Assembly (NCBI GenBank): GCA_021772555.1
Contig: JAJFLT010000312.1
Coordinates: 1-18,287, forward strand
DNA from: Opitutales bacterium
GTDB taxonomy: Bacteria; Verrucomicrobiota; Verrucomicrobiia; Opitutales; UBA2987
Length of the DNA: 18,287 bases
Direction of reading: 5' to 3'
Shown: positions 6,401 to 12,553 of the stretch, in pieces
How positions within the stretch are numbered: the first letter of the stretch is position 1
How the letters are laid out: each line of letters opens with the position of its first letter
Made by a program: the position numbers and the translations under genes
The notes under the pieces: generated by a model
What the model saw: the letters and a program-made list of their open reading frames with translations, nothing else
Databases searched by the model: none
What the model was told of the DNA's origin: nothing

Positions 6401-7243
6401 TTAACGTTTCATTCTGCGGCCGTCGCGACGGATGAGAATCATTTTATTGGTCGATTTTTTCTTAACCCGAGTGGGGAAACCTTTGGACAATTGCCCCCAG
6501 GGGGAAACGGGGTGGCCTCCCCCGGAAGTGCGGCCTTCTCCACCGCCCATGGGGTGATCCACAGGATTCATGGCAACGCCGCGCACACGGGGCCGACGGC
6601 CCTTCCAACGGTTGCGCCCGGCCTTGCCGATATTGGCGTGCCGGTGGCTGGCATTGCCCACCGCACCAATGGTGGCCCGGCAATCGGCGGGAACCAAACG
6701 GATTTCTCCGCTCGGCATTTTGAGTGTGGCGCGATCGCCGTCGATATTAACAAGCTGGGCCGAGGCTCCGGCGGAGCGGGCCATCTGGGCGCCCTTGCCC
6801 GGTAATAATTCGATGCAGTGCACCCTGGTGGCTAGCGGTATCGAACGCAGCGGCATGTTGTTGCCGACTTTGTATTCTCCGCTCTCCTTGGAATTGATCA
6901 AAGTATCGCCCTCAGCAATGCCCTGGGGGGCCAGGATATAGCGTTTTTCGCCGTCAAGATACGCCAGCAGGGCGATGTTAGAAGTGCGGTTGGGATCATA
7001 TTCGATGGTTTTTACCCGTGCCGGAACATCAAATTTAAGGCGTTTGAAATCGATTTTGCGGTAGAGTTTTTTATGCCCGCCGCCGCGACGTCGGGAGGTG
7101 ATGCGGCCATAGCAATTGCGCCCCCCGGTCCTTTTCTTCGACTCGGTGAGTTTTTTCTCGGGACGTTTCTTGGAAACGATGCGCTTGTTCCTGAGGTGGA
7201 AGCGCTGACCCGGGGTCAATGGTCTCTGTTCAACTATGGGCAT
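6401..7243 (-). CDS. rplB: 50S ribosomal protein L2
   Basis: L2 is one of the most conserved large-subunit proteins and is needed for subunit association and peptidyl transferase centre assembly. The protein is 280 residues, normal length. The RNA-binding N-terminal OB-like domain holds GRNCYGRITSRRRGGGHKK and FDVPARVKTIEYDPNRTSNIAL; the SH3-like C-terminal domain holds MPLRSIPLATRVHCIEL and GKAGRNRWKGRRPRVRGVAMNPVDHP. His230 in the VDH segment matches the conserved E. coli His229. The glycine-rich GGGEGRTSGGGHPVSPWG loop follows. The gene starts 57 nt after rplW. Its leader is A/T-rich (AATAATTTTTTAATTTACAGCC) with no ribosome-binding motif. Confidence 0.99.
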   Translation of the reverse strand: MPIVEQRPLTPGQRFHLRNKRIVSKKRPEKKLTESKKRTGGRNCYGRITSRRRGGGHKKLYRKIDFKRLKFDVPARVKTIEYDPNRTSNIALLAYLDGEKRYILAPQGIAEGDTLINSKESGEYKVGNNMPLRSIPLATRVHCIELLPGKGAQMARSAGASAQLVNIDGDRATLKMPSGEIRLVPADCRATIGAVGNASHRHANIGKAGRNRWKGRRPRVRGVAMNPVDHPMGGGEGRTSGGGHPVSPWGQLSKGFPTRVKKKSTNKMILIRRDGRRMKR

Positions 7244-7300
7244 GGCTGTAAATTAAAAAATTATTTCGGGTATTGGTAAGAGTATGGAAAATCTAGACAA

Positions 7301-7591
7301 TTAAATAACTTCGATCGATTCACCTTCCACGAGGGAAACGATCGCTTTTTTCATTCCCGCTTTGTGGCCGAGCCGACCGCGGCGGGCGCGGTCCCTCTTG
7401 GCTTTGGGTTTAATATTGATGACGTTCACTTTGGTCACTTTTACTCCGAAAGTTTTTTCCACCGCCTGTCGTATGCTAATACTGTTGGCCGCAGGGTGCA
7501 CCTTGAAGGTGTACTTGTTTTCGTGGGAAGAAAGCTCGGTCGCTTTTTCCGTGACGATGAATTCCTGTAATATGCGATCGGCCAGTATCAT
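7301..7591 (-). CDS. rplW: 50S ribosomal protein L23
   Basis: L23 sits at the tunnel exit and is the main docking site of trigger factor and signal recognition particle. The protein is 96 residues, normal length. It has the family pattern: IVTEKATELSSHENKYTFKV near the N-terminus, then ANSISIRQAVEKTFGVKVTKVNVINIKPK, and a basic loop followed by KKAIVSLVEGESIEVI. The ATG at 7591 overlaps the TGA stop of rplD as ATGA, so translation is likely coupled to L4. The sequence before the ATG lies inside rplD and is CCTTCCACCTCGTCGTC, without a Shine-Dalgarno motif. It precedes rplB by 57 nt. Confidence 0.98.
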   Translation of the reverse strand: MILADRILQEFIVTEKATELSSHENKYTFKVHPAANSISIRQAVEKTFGVKVTKVNVINIKPKAKRDRARRGRLGHKAGMKKAIVSLVEGESIEVI

Positions 7592-8235
7592 GACGACGAG
7601 GTGGAAGGGGAAGACCCGGCGGCGCGGGCGATTACGGTTTCAATACCGGATTGGGTAAAAAGAATTTTGTCGAAAAGACACAAATCGTAAGGACTGAGGG
7701 AAGCGGCATCGGTCATCAGGATGCGGTTGATATTGCGCGCTGACAGAATGGTGTTGTCGCTGAAATTATCATCTACCAGGAGCACGTCGCCCTCGGGCAT
7801 TATTTTTTTGAGAAGACTGTGGAAGTGGCTGGTTTTGATTTCGGGCAATTCAAACTGCTGTATCACCTCGACATCGCCTTCGCTGGCCCTCTCAAAAAGA
7901 GCCCGGCCAAATGCCAGGGATTTCACCTTTCTGTTGATTTTTTGCCCGAAGTCCCGGGGTCTCGGGCCGTGGACCACACCGCCGCCGCGCCAGATAGGGG
8001 AACGGCGGCTGCCGGCGCGGGCCGATCCGGTGCCTTTTTGACGAAATGGTTTTTTGCCACTGCCGCTCACCTCGCTCCTCAATTTTGTGGAGGCATTGCC
8101 CTGGCGCTGATTGGCCTGGTAGGCGAGAACAACCTGGCGCAAAGCCTGCACGCCTTTGTCACCCTCATATTCGGGAATATTGTAATCCTTTTCCCCGCCC
8201 GTGGCGCCTTCGGAATCATAGTATCGTAATTTCAT
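7588..8235 (-). CDS. rplD: 50S ribosomal protein L4
   Basis: L4 lines the exit tunnel with an extended loop. In E. coli it also represses its own operon through the S10 leader. The protein is 215 residues, slightly longer than E. coli L4 (201). The tunnel loop is clear at about residues 58-86: SGSGKKPFRQKGTGSARAG followed by SRRSPIWRGGG. Then come VHGPRPRDFGQKINRKVKSLAF and the C-terminal nucleotide-like fold with VLLVDDNFSDNTILSARNI. The C-terminus ends GSSPSTSSS, a serine-rich tail beyond the family core. The gene starts 26 nt after rplC and overlaps rplW by 4 nt. Because rpsJ here follows fusA directly, the usual leader target of L4 control is missing upstream. Confidence 0.98.
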   Translation of the reverse strand: MKLRYYDSEGATGGEKDYNIPEYEGDKGVQALRQVVLAYQANQRQGNASTKLRSEVSGSGKKPFRQKGTGSARAGSRRSPIWRGGGVVHGPRPRDFGQKINRKVKSLAFGRALFERASEGDVEVIQQFELPEIKTSHFHSLLKKIMPEGDVLLVDDNFSDNTILSARNINRILMTDAASLSPYDLCLFDKILFTQSGIETVIARAAGSSPSTSSS

Positions 8236-8261
8236 GGCTCAATCGTGGGGGAAAGACGGTT

Positions 8262-8903
8262 TCAGGCGGATTTGCGGATTTTCTTGGCGGCACGAACGAG
8301 AAGAGTCGCTCCGTTAGGGCCGGGCACGCTGCCTTTTACCAGAATCAGATTCTTCTCCTCCAGCACTTTGACAATTTTAAGGTTCTGCATGGTGCGCCGC
8401 ACGTTGCCCATGTGACCGGGCATCTTGCGGCCTTTATAAACCTCGCCCGGCCATTGGCACTGGCCATAGGAACCGCCCCGGCGGTGCATCATGGAACCAT
8501 GGGAGGCGGGACCGCCGCTAAAACCCCAGCGTTTGACTACTCCCTGGAAACCGCGGCCCTTGGTCACGGCTATAACGTCCACTTTGGGCACATCATTAAA
8601 GCCGGCCACAGTCAGTATTTCACCGCTCTTGTATTCCGGCTCCTGAGGGCAACGAATTTCCGTCATACGGGCGGCGGGAGCAACTCCCGATTTTTTAAAA
8701 TGCCCGCTCATTGCTTTGTTGGTATTAAAGGTTTTTTTGCTGCCGAAGCCCACCTGGACCGCATTGTAGCCATCACTCTGAACAGTCTTGATCTGCGTGA
8801 CGGGACAAGGGCCAGCCTCGATAACCGTTACCGGGACGAGCTGATTTTCCTCGTTGTAGATCTGCGTCATGCCGACTTTTTTGCCTAGGAGTGTAAAATT
8901 CAT
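8262..8903 (-). CDS. rplC: 50S ribosomal protein L3
   Basis: L3 is an early-assembling large-subunit protein whose loop reaches towards the peptidyl transferase centre. The protein is 213 residues, the normal length. Seen are LLGKKVGMTQIYNEENQLVPVTVIEAGPCPVTQIKT at the N-terminus, VIAVTKGRGFQGVVKRWGF at about 110-128, and the central loop GSYGQCQWPGEVYKGRKMPG. Gln150 falls exactly at the position of the glutamine that PrmB methylates in E. coli L3. The ATG at 8903 is preceded by TTTTTAGCCCTC; AGCCCTC is identical to the seven bases before the rpsJ start. No Shine-Dalgarno motif is present. The gaps are 37 nt from rpsJ and 26 nt to rplD. Confidence 0.98.
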   Translation of the reverse strand: MNFTLLGKKVGMTQIYNEENQLVPVTVIEAGPCPVTQIKTVQSDGYNAVQVGFGSKKTFNTNKAMSGHFKKSGVAPAARMTEIRCPQEPEYKSGEILTVAGFNDVPKVDVIAVTKGRGFQGVVKRWGFSGGPASHGSMMHRRGGSYGQCQWPGEVYKGRKMPGHMGNVRRTMQNLKIVKVLEEKNLILVKGSVPGPNGATLLVRAAKKIRKSA

Positions 8904-8940
8904 GAGGGCTAAAAATTTTTTAGATTAAAGAGTTGGTTCC

Positions 8941-9249
8941 TCAGACATTGATGGTGACGTCCACACCGGCCGGGAGATTGAGCTTTTTCAGCTCGTCCAC
9001 CGTTTGGGCGGTGGGCTCGATGATGTCGATTAGGCGTTTGTGGGTGCGCATTTCAAACTGCTCCATGGACTTTTTGTCAACATGGGGAGATCGGTTCACG
9101 CTGATTTTTTCGATCTTGGTAGGCAACGGCACTGGGCCGGAAACACGCGCGCCGGATCGCTTCGCCGTATCCACAATATCGGTGGCCGACTGGTCGATTA
9201 CGCGGTAATCGTAACCTTTGAGTTTAATGCGTATTCTCTGTCCTGTCAT
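8941..9249 (-). CDS. rpsJ: 30S ribosomal protein S10 (NusE)
   Basis: S10 is a small-subunit head protein and, as NusE, a partner of NusB and NusG in transcription antitermination. The protein is 102 residues, normal length. Family segments are GQRIRIKLKGYDYRVIDQSATDIVDTAKRSGA, VSGPVPLPTKIEKISVNRSPHVDKKS, EQFEMRTHKRLIDIIEP and LPAGVDVTINV. It starts 17 nt after the fusA stop, so there is neither a tuf gene nor an S10 leader between them. It therefore belongs to the str-type transcript here and does not head an operon of its own. The start context AGCCCTC-ATG is shared with the next gene, rplC. No Shine-Dalgarno motif is visible. Confidence 0.99.
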   Translation of the reverse strand: MTGQRIRIKLKGYDYRVIDQSATDIVDTAKRSGARVSGPVPLPTKIEKISVNRSPHVDKKSMEQFEMRTHKRLIDIIEPTAQTVDELKKLNLPAGVDVTINV

Positions 9250-9266
9250 GAGGGCTGATTCCGATT

Positions 9267-11426
9267 CTAGGCGCGGGCCGGTTCGCGGGTGGAGGATTCG
9301 ACGATTTTTTGTTCCATGCGTGCGGGAACCTTTTCAAAATGGGCGGGCTCCATCGAGTAAGAGGCGCGGCCTTTTGATAAAGAGCGCACATCGGTGGCGT
9401 AGCCAAACATGGTTTCCAGCGGCACGTGAGCCGTAATGGCGGTTAAGTTGCCCTTGGTTTCCATGCCCTGTATTTGTCCCCGGCGACGGGTGAGATCACC
9501 CATGATGTCCCCCTGGGATTCTTCCGGGGTGGTCACTTCCACTTTCATGATCGGTTCCAAAATGGCGGGATCGGCATTCTTCATGGCTTCTTTGAAGGCA
9601 AATATGCCGGCCATTTTGAAAGCCAGCTCAGAGGAATCCACATCGTGAAAGCTCCCGAAAACGAGCTGAACCTTGAAGTCGATCACCGGGTACCCGGCGA
9701 TGACGCCATTTCGGGCTCCTTCCAGAATACCCATCTCGGTCGGCTTGATGTATTCTTTGGGTATCACTCCGCCAACGATCTTGTTATCAAATTCGTAGCC
9801 ATCTCCGCGGGGCACCGGTTCGAGCATAATCTCGGCATGGCCATACTGGCCGCGGCCACCGGACTGGCGGACGAACTTGCCCACGCCTTTGGCCGACTTG
9901 AAGATGGCTTCGCGATAGGCGATCTGCGGTTTGCCGGCATCTGCCTGGACTTTAAATTCACGGAAGAGACGGTCGCGCAGGATATCGAGATGCAGCTCAC
10001 CCATACCCGCGATGATGGTTTGCCCGGTCTCCTCATCGGTCCGCACGACAAAAGTGGGGTCTTCCTCGGCCAGACGTTGCAGGGCCAATGACAGTTTCTC
10101 CTGATCCGCCTTGGTGGCGGGCTCGATGGACATCGACAGGACGGGGTCGGGAAAGGTGGGTGGTTCCAACCGGACATCGAGTTGTCTCGTGCACAGGGTG
10201 TCACCGGTTATGATATCCTTGGCCCCGATGATGGCACAGATGTCGCCGGAATAGGCGACATCGATGTCCTTGCGGGCGTCGGCCTTCATGACCATCAGGC
10301 GGCTGATGCGTTCCTGTCGGCGGGTGCGGGGGTTGTAGAGGGTGCTGCCTTTTTTCAGTTCGCCTTGATAAACCCGGAAAAACACGAGTTTGCCCACATA
10401 GGGGTCGGTTGCCAACTTGAAGGCCAGACCGGCCAGATCGGCCGCATCATCGGGAACTATTTCCATCTGGGTTTCGCCTTCGTCCAGATGCCCGATCATG
10501 GGGGGCAGGTCGAGCGGGTTGGGCAAATAATCGACAATGCAATCCATGACCATTTGCACGCCCTTGTTTTTAAATGCAGTACCGGGCAGGACTCCCAGGA
10601 AATCGAGAGATAAGGTGGCTTTACGCACGGCCGCCTTTATTTCATCCTCCTCCAACTCCGTCCCTTCGAGAAATTTTTCGGCCAGGGCGTCATCAAAATC
10701 GGCTAGGGCCTCAATGAGGGCCTCACGGTATTTCGAGGCCAGGTCGACCATGTCGGCGGGAATGTCGGTAACCTCGTATTCCATCCCCATGACATCGTTT
10801 TCGTTGTAAAGGTAGGCTTTCATGGTGACCAGGTCCACCAAACCTACAAAACGGTCTTCGGCCCCAATGGGCAAAAAGAGCGGATGGGCATTGCCGCCGA
10901 GCTTCTGGCGGATGTCTTCCACCGCCCCAAAAAAATCGGCCCCGGTTCGATCCATTTTATTGATGAATGCAATCCGAGGCACATTGTATTTGTCCATCTG
11001 GCGCCAGACGGTTTCCGACTGTGGTTGAACGCCGGCCACCGCACAAAATACGCCCACGGCGCCATCAAGAACACGCAGTGACCGCTCGACCTCTGCCGTA
11101 AAATCGACATGGCCGGGCGTATCAATGATATTGATCTTGTGCCTGATATCGCTGAAAGGTCCCTCGCGGGTAGTCCAATCACAGGAAATGGCGGCGGAGG
11201 TAATGGTGATGCCTCGTTCGCGTTCCTGCTCCATCCAATCGGTGGTGGCGTTGCCGTCATGCACTTCACCGATCTTGTGGACCACTCCGGTGTAGTAGAG
11301 CATCCGTTCGGTGGTGGTGGTTTTACCCGCGTCGATATGGGCCGCAATACCAATATTGCGGGTGTATTCCAGAGGGGTCCCGCGGTTTTTGGAGTTCGCA
11401 GGAGATATGTTCTCAACAGTGCTCAT
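9267..11426 (-). CDS. fusA: Elongation factor G
   Basis: EF-G is the translational GTPase that drives translocation and, with RRF, ribosome recycling. The protein is 719 residues, slightly longer than E. coli EF-G (704), mainly through an N-terminal lead of about 20 residues. The G domain has the P-loop AHIDAGKTT (29-37), switch I RGITI (71-75), DTPGH (102-106) and NKMD (156-159). Domain II shows LVFFRVYQGELKKGSTLYN, domain IV the FVRQSGGRGQYGHAEIMLEP segment and SFHDVDSSELAFKMAG, and domain V GDLTRRRGQIQGM. All catalytic motifs are intact. It follows rpsG after 9 nt and precedes rpsJ by 17 nt, without tuf. I saw no sign that this is a specialised EF-G paralogue; its str location argues for the housekeeping copy. 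Confidence 0.99.
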   Translation of the reverse strand: MSTVENISPANSKNRGTPLEYTRNIGIAAHIDAGKTTTTERMLYYTGVVHKIGEVHDGNATTDWMEQERERGITITSAAISCDWTTREGPFSDIRHKINIIDTPGHVDFTAEVERSLRVLDGAVGVFCAVAGVQPQSETVWRQMDKYNVPRIAFINKMDRTGADFFGAVEDIRQKLGGNAHPLFLPIGAEDRFVGLVDLVTMKAYLYNENDVMGMEYEVTDIPADMVDLASKYREALIEALADFDDALAEKFLEGTELEEDEIKAAVRKATLSLDFLGVLPGTAFKNKGVQMVMDCIVDYLPNPLDLPPMIGHLDEGETQMEIVPDDAADLAGLAFKLATDPYVGKLVFFRVYQGELKKGSTLYNPRTRRQERISRLMVMKADARKDIDVAYSGDICAIIGAKDIITGDTLCTRQLDVRLEPPTFPDPVLSMSIEPATKADQEKLSLALQRLAEEDPTFVVRTDEETGQTIIAGMGELHLDILRDRLFREFKVQADAGKPQIAYREAIFKSAKGVGKFVRQSGGRGQYGHAEIMLEPVPRGDGYEFDNKIVGGVIPKEYIKPTEMGILEGARNGVIAGYPVIDFKVQLVFGSFHDVDSSELAFKMAGIFAFKEAMKNADPAILEPIMKVEVTTPEESQGDIMGDLTRRRGQIQGMETKGNLTAITAHVPLETMFGYATDVRSLSKGRASYSMEPAHFEKVPARMEQKIVESSTREPARA

Positions 11427-11435
11427 GAAAATTTT

Positions 11436-11906
11436 TTACCAGCGTAAGTGGGCAAAAGCGCGGTTAGATTGCGCCATGCGGTGGGTGTCGTCCTTTTTCT
11501 TAACGACTTGCCCGGTGTTGTTGTAGGCGTCGATGATCTCCGAGGCAAGCGCCTCTTTCATGATGCCTTTGCGACTGCGGGCGGCATTGCGCAACCAGCG
11601 GAAGGCCAGACTCTGCTGGCGCTCGAACGAAATTTCCAACGGAACCTGGTAGGTGGTTCCCCCCACCCTGCGGCTTTTCACTTCAAGCTTGGGGCGGACA
11701 TTCTCCAAAGCCCCCATGAGCAAATCCACAGGATCCCCTTTGCCCAGCTTTTCGCTGACGCGCTCGAAAGCGCCATAAACGATCCTCTGGGCGGTCGTCT
11801 TCTTACCGTCCTGCATGACCACGTTGATCAGTTGGCTGACCAAGGGGCTGTTGTAGCGTGGTTCGGGAGCTGGCTCCCTTTTGACTGCTCGACGTCTTCT
11901 CGACAT
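11436..11906 (-). CDS. rpsG: 30S ribosomal protein S7
   Basis: S7 starts assembly of the small-subunit head and lies near the E site. In E. coli it represses its own str operon by binding the mRNA between rpsL and rpsG. The protein is 156 residues, normal length, starting MSRRRRAVKRE. It contains YNSPLVSQLINVVMQDGKK, the ALENVRPKLEVKSRRVGGTTYQVP signature, and AFRWLRNAARSRKG. The open frame extends 24 codons further to 11978, but those are in the spacer and unlike S7, so the ATG at 11906 is right. The 82-nt gap after rpsL holds a hairpin (11941-11964) at the place where the E. coli control site lies. No Shine-Dalgarno motif is seen. fusA follows after 9 nt. Confidence 0.98.
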   Translation of the reverse strand: MSRRRRAVKREPAPEPRYNSPLVSQLINVVMQDGKKTTAQRIVYGAFERVSEKLGKGDPVDLLMGALENVRPKLEVKSRRVGGTTYQVPLEISFERQQSLAFRWLRNAARSRKGIMKEALASEIIDAYNNTGQVVKKKDDTHRMAQSNRAFAHLRW

Positions 11907-11940
11907 GATTAAAAAAACTTTCGCCTGTTGTTGATCCCTA

Positions 11941-11964
11941 CCCTCGCCCTGTTTTTGGCAAAGG
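11941..11964 (-). promoter_or_regulatory. Hairpin in rpsL-rpsG spacer; candidate S7 autoregulatory site
   Basis: In the transcript, CCUUUGCC (from 11957-11964) can pair with GGCGAGGG (from 11941-11948) as eight continuous pairs, two of them G-U, with an eight-base A-rich loop. Three further pairs, GAU with AUC, could form across a five-base bulge. The hairpin ends 34 nt before the rpsG ATG, inside an 82-nt spacer that is far longer than the 9 and 17 nt gaps on the other two str junctions. The E. coli S7 site is also in the S12-S7 spacer. Structure is seen by hand pairing; the function is inferred from position. Confidence 0.4.
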
Positions 11965-11988
11965 ATCGGAAAAACCAAAATTCACACC

Positions 11989-12372
11989 TTATTTCTTGGC
12001 GTCCTTCGGCCTCTTAACGCCGTATTTTGAGCGGCTGCGCCGGCGTTTATCCACCCCCAGGCAATCGAGAGCGCCGCGAACGATATGATAACGCACACCG
12101 GGCAGATCTTTCACCCGGCCCCCGCGCACCAGCACAACGCTGTGCTCCTGCAGGCTGTGCCCTTCGTCCGGAATATAAGCGATAACTTCTATGCCGTTGG
12201 TTAGACGCACTTTAGCCACTTTGCGAATGGCCGAATTGGGTTTTTTAGGAGTGCGGGTCATCACCTGTACGCAAACGCCACGCCGAAACGCGTTGCCCTT
12301 CAGAGCGGGCGACTTCGATTTGCTCTTGATGATTTTCCGCGGTTTGCGGACAAGCTGATTAATAGTAGGCAT
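11989..12372 (-). CDS. rpsL: 30S ribosomal protein S12
   Basis: S12 is at the decoding centre and monitors codon-anticodon pairing; it is the classic streptomycin target protein. The protein is 127 residues (E. coli 124). It begins MPTINQLVRKPRK, has the TPKKPNSAIRKVAKVRLTNG loop with Lys43 and Lys44, and GGRVKDLPGVRYHIVRGALD with Lys88 and Asp89. The lysines at which streptomycin-resistance changes occur in E. coli are all unchanged, so the sequence is the drug-sensitive type; Asp89 is the residue modified by RimO in bacteria that have it. It is preceded by a 181-nt gap after rpoC, the largest in the window, where a str promoter could lie, and by a hairpin 11 nt before its ATG. Confidence 0.99.
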   Translation of the reverse strand: MPTINQLVRKPRKIIKSKSKSPALKGNAFRRGVCVQVMTRTPKKPNSAIRKVAKVRLTNGIEVIAYIPDEGHSLQEHSVVLVRGGRVKDLPGVRYHIVRGALDCLGVDKRRRSRSKYGVKRPKDAKK

Positions 12373-12383
12373 AAGCCACGGGT

Positions 12384-12400
12384 GCTTTTCCGTGAAAAGC
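12384..12400 (-). promoter_or_regulatory. Hairpin just upstream of the rpsL start
   Basis: A perfect inverted repeat: GCTTTTC, a three-base loop ACG, then GAAAAGC on the minus strand. It ends 11 nt before the rpsL ATG, so as RNA it would lie within the footprint of an initiating ribosome. The last four bases, AAGC, could alternatively pair with GCTT directly before the ATG, which would compete with the hairpin. It is not followed by a T run, so it is not an intrinsic terminator. The repeat is certain; any control role is inference. Confidence 0.4.
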
Positions 12401-12416
12401 GAAAAAGGTAAATGTT

Positions 12417-12424
12417 CTTATATA
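12417..12424 (-). promoter_or_regulatory. Candidate -10 element before rpsL
   Basis: TATATAAG on the minus strand includes TATAAG, five of six matches to the bacterial -10 consensus. The -35 region 17-18 bases further upstream (TCTAAA or TTCTAA) matches only three of six positions. Transcription from here would start near 12410 and give a leader of about 38 nt that carries the hairpin at 12384-12400. Low confidence because the surrounding sequence is A/T-rich. Confidence 0.25.
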
Positions 12425-12553
12425 CAGTGCAAGCAGAATTTTAGAAAAATATTCAGTAATAACCGCTTCCCCCTAAATACCAGGAACAGAGCCCGGAGAG
12501 AAAGGCGATAAAGTTTATATTAACTGGTAGCCCGAAGGTTCAGCGAGTTAGTT

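Larger units (their letters stand above)
12373..12553 (-). other. rpoC-rpsL intercistronic region, 181 nt, no gene
   Basis: This is the largest non-coding stretch in the window. It is A/T-rich in the middle and contains no open frame worth calling, no intrinsic terminator (no G/C-rich hairpin followed by a T run on the minus strand), and no leader-peptide pattern that I can see. Two -10-like sequences are present on the minus strand: TATATAAG (12417-12424) and TATAAA (12514-12519), both with weak -35 partners. A short hairpin lies next to the rpsL start. The gap could separate an rpoBC unit from a str-S10-spc unit through a secondary promoter, while read-through from rpoC remains likely in the absence of a terminator. 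Confidence 0.6.

Noticed and set aside
8046..8888. Plus-strand open frame of 280 codons opposite rplC and rplD
   Set aside because: It covers two real genes on the other strand plus their junction and has no protein-like family pattern.
11907..11978. Twenty-four-codon upstream extension of rpsG
   Set aside because: It is spacer sequence and would contain the proposed hairpin; MSRRRRA at 11906 is the standard S7 start.
12384..12400. Intrinsic terminator between rpoC and rpsL
   Set aside because: The hairpin is A/T-rich in its stem and is not followed by a T run on the minus strand.
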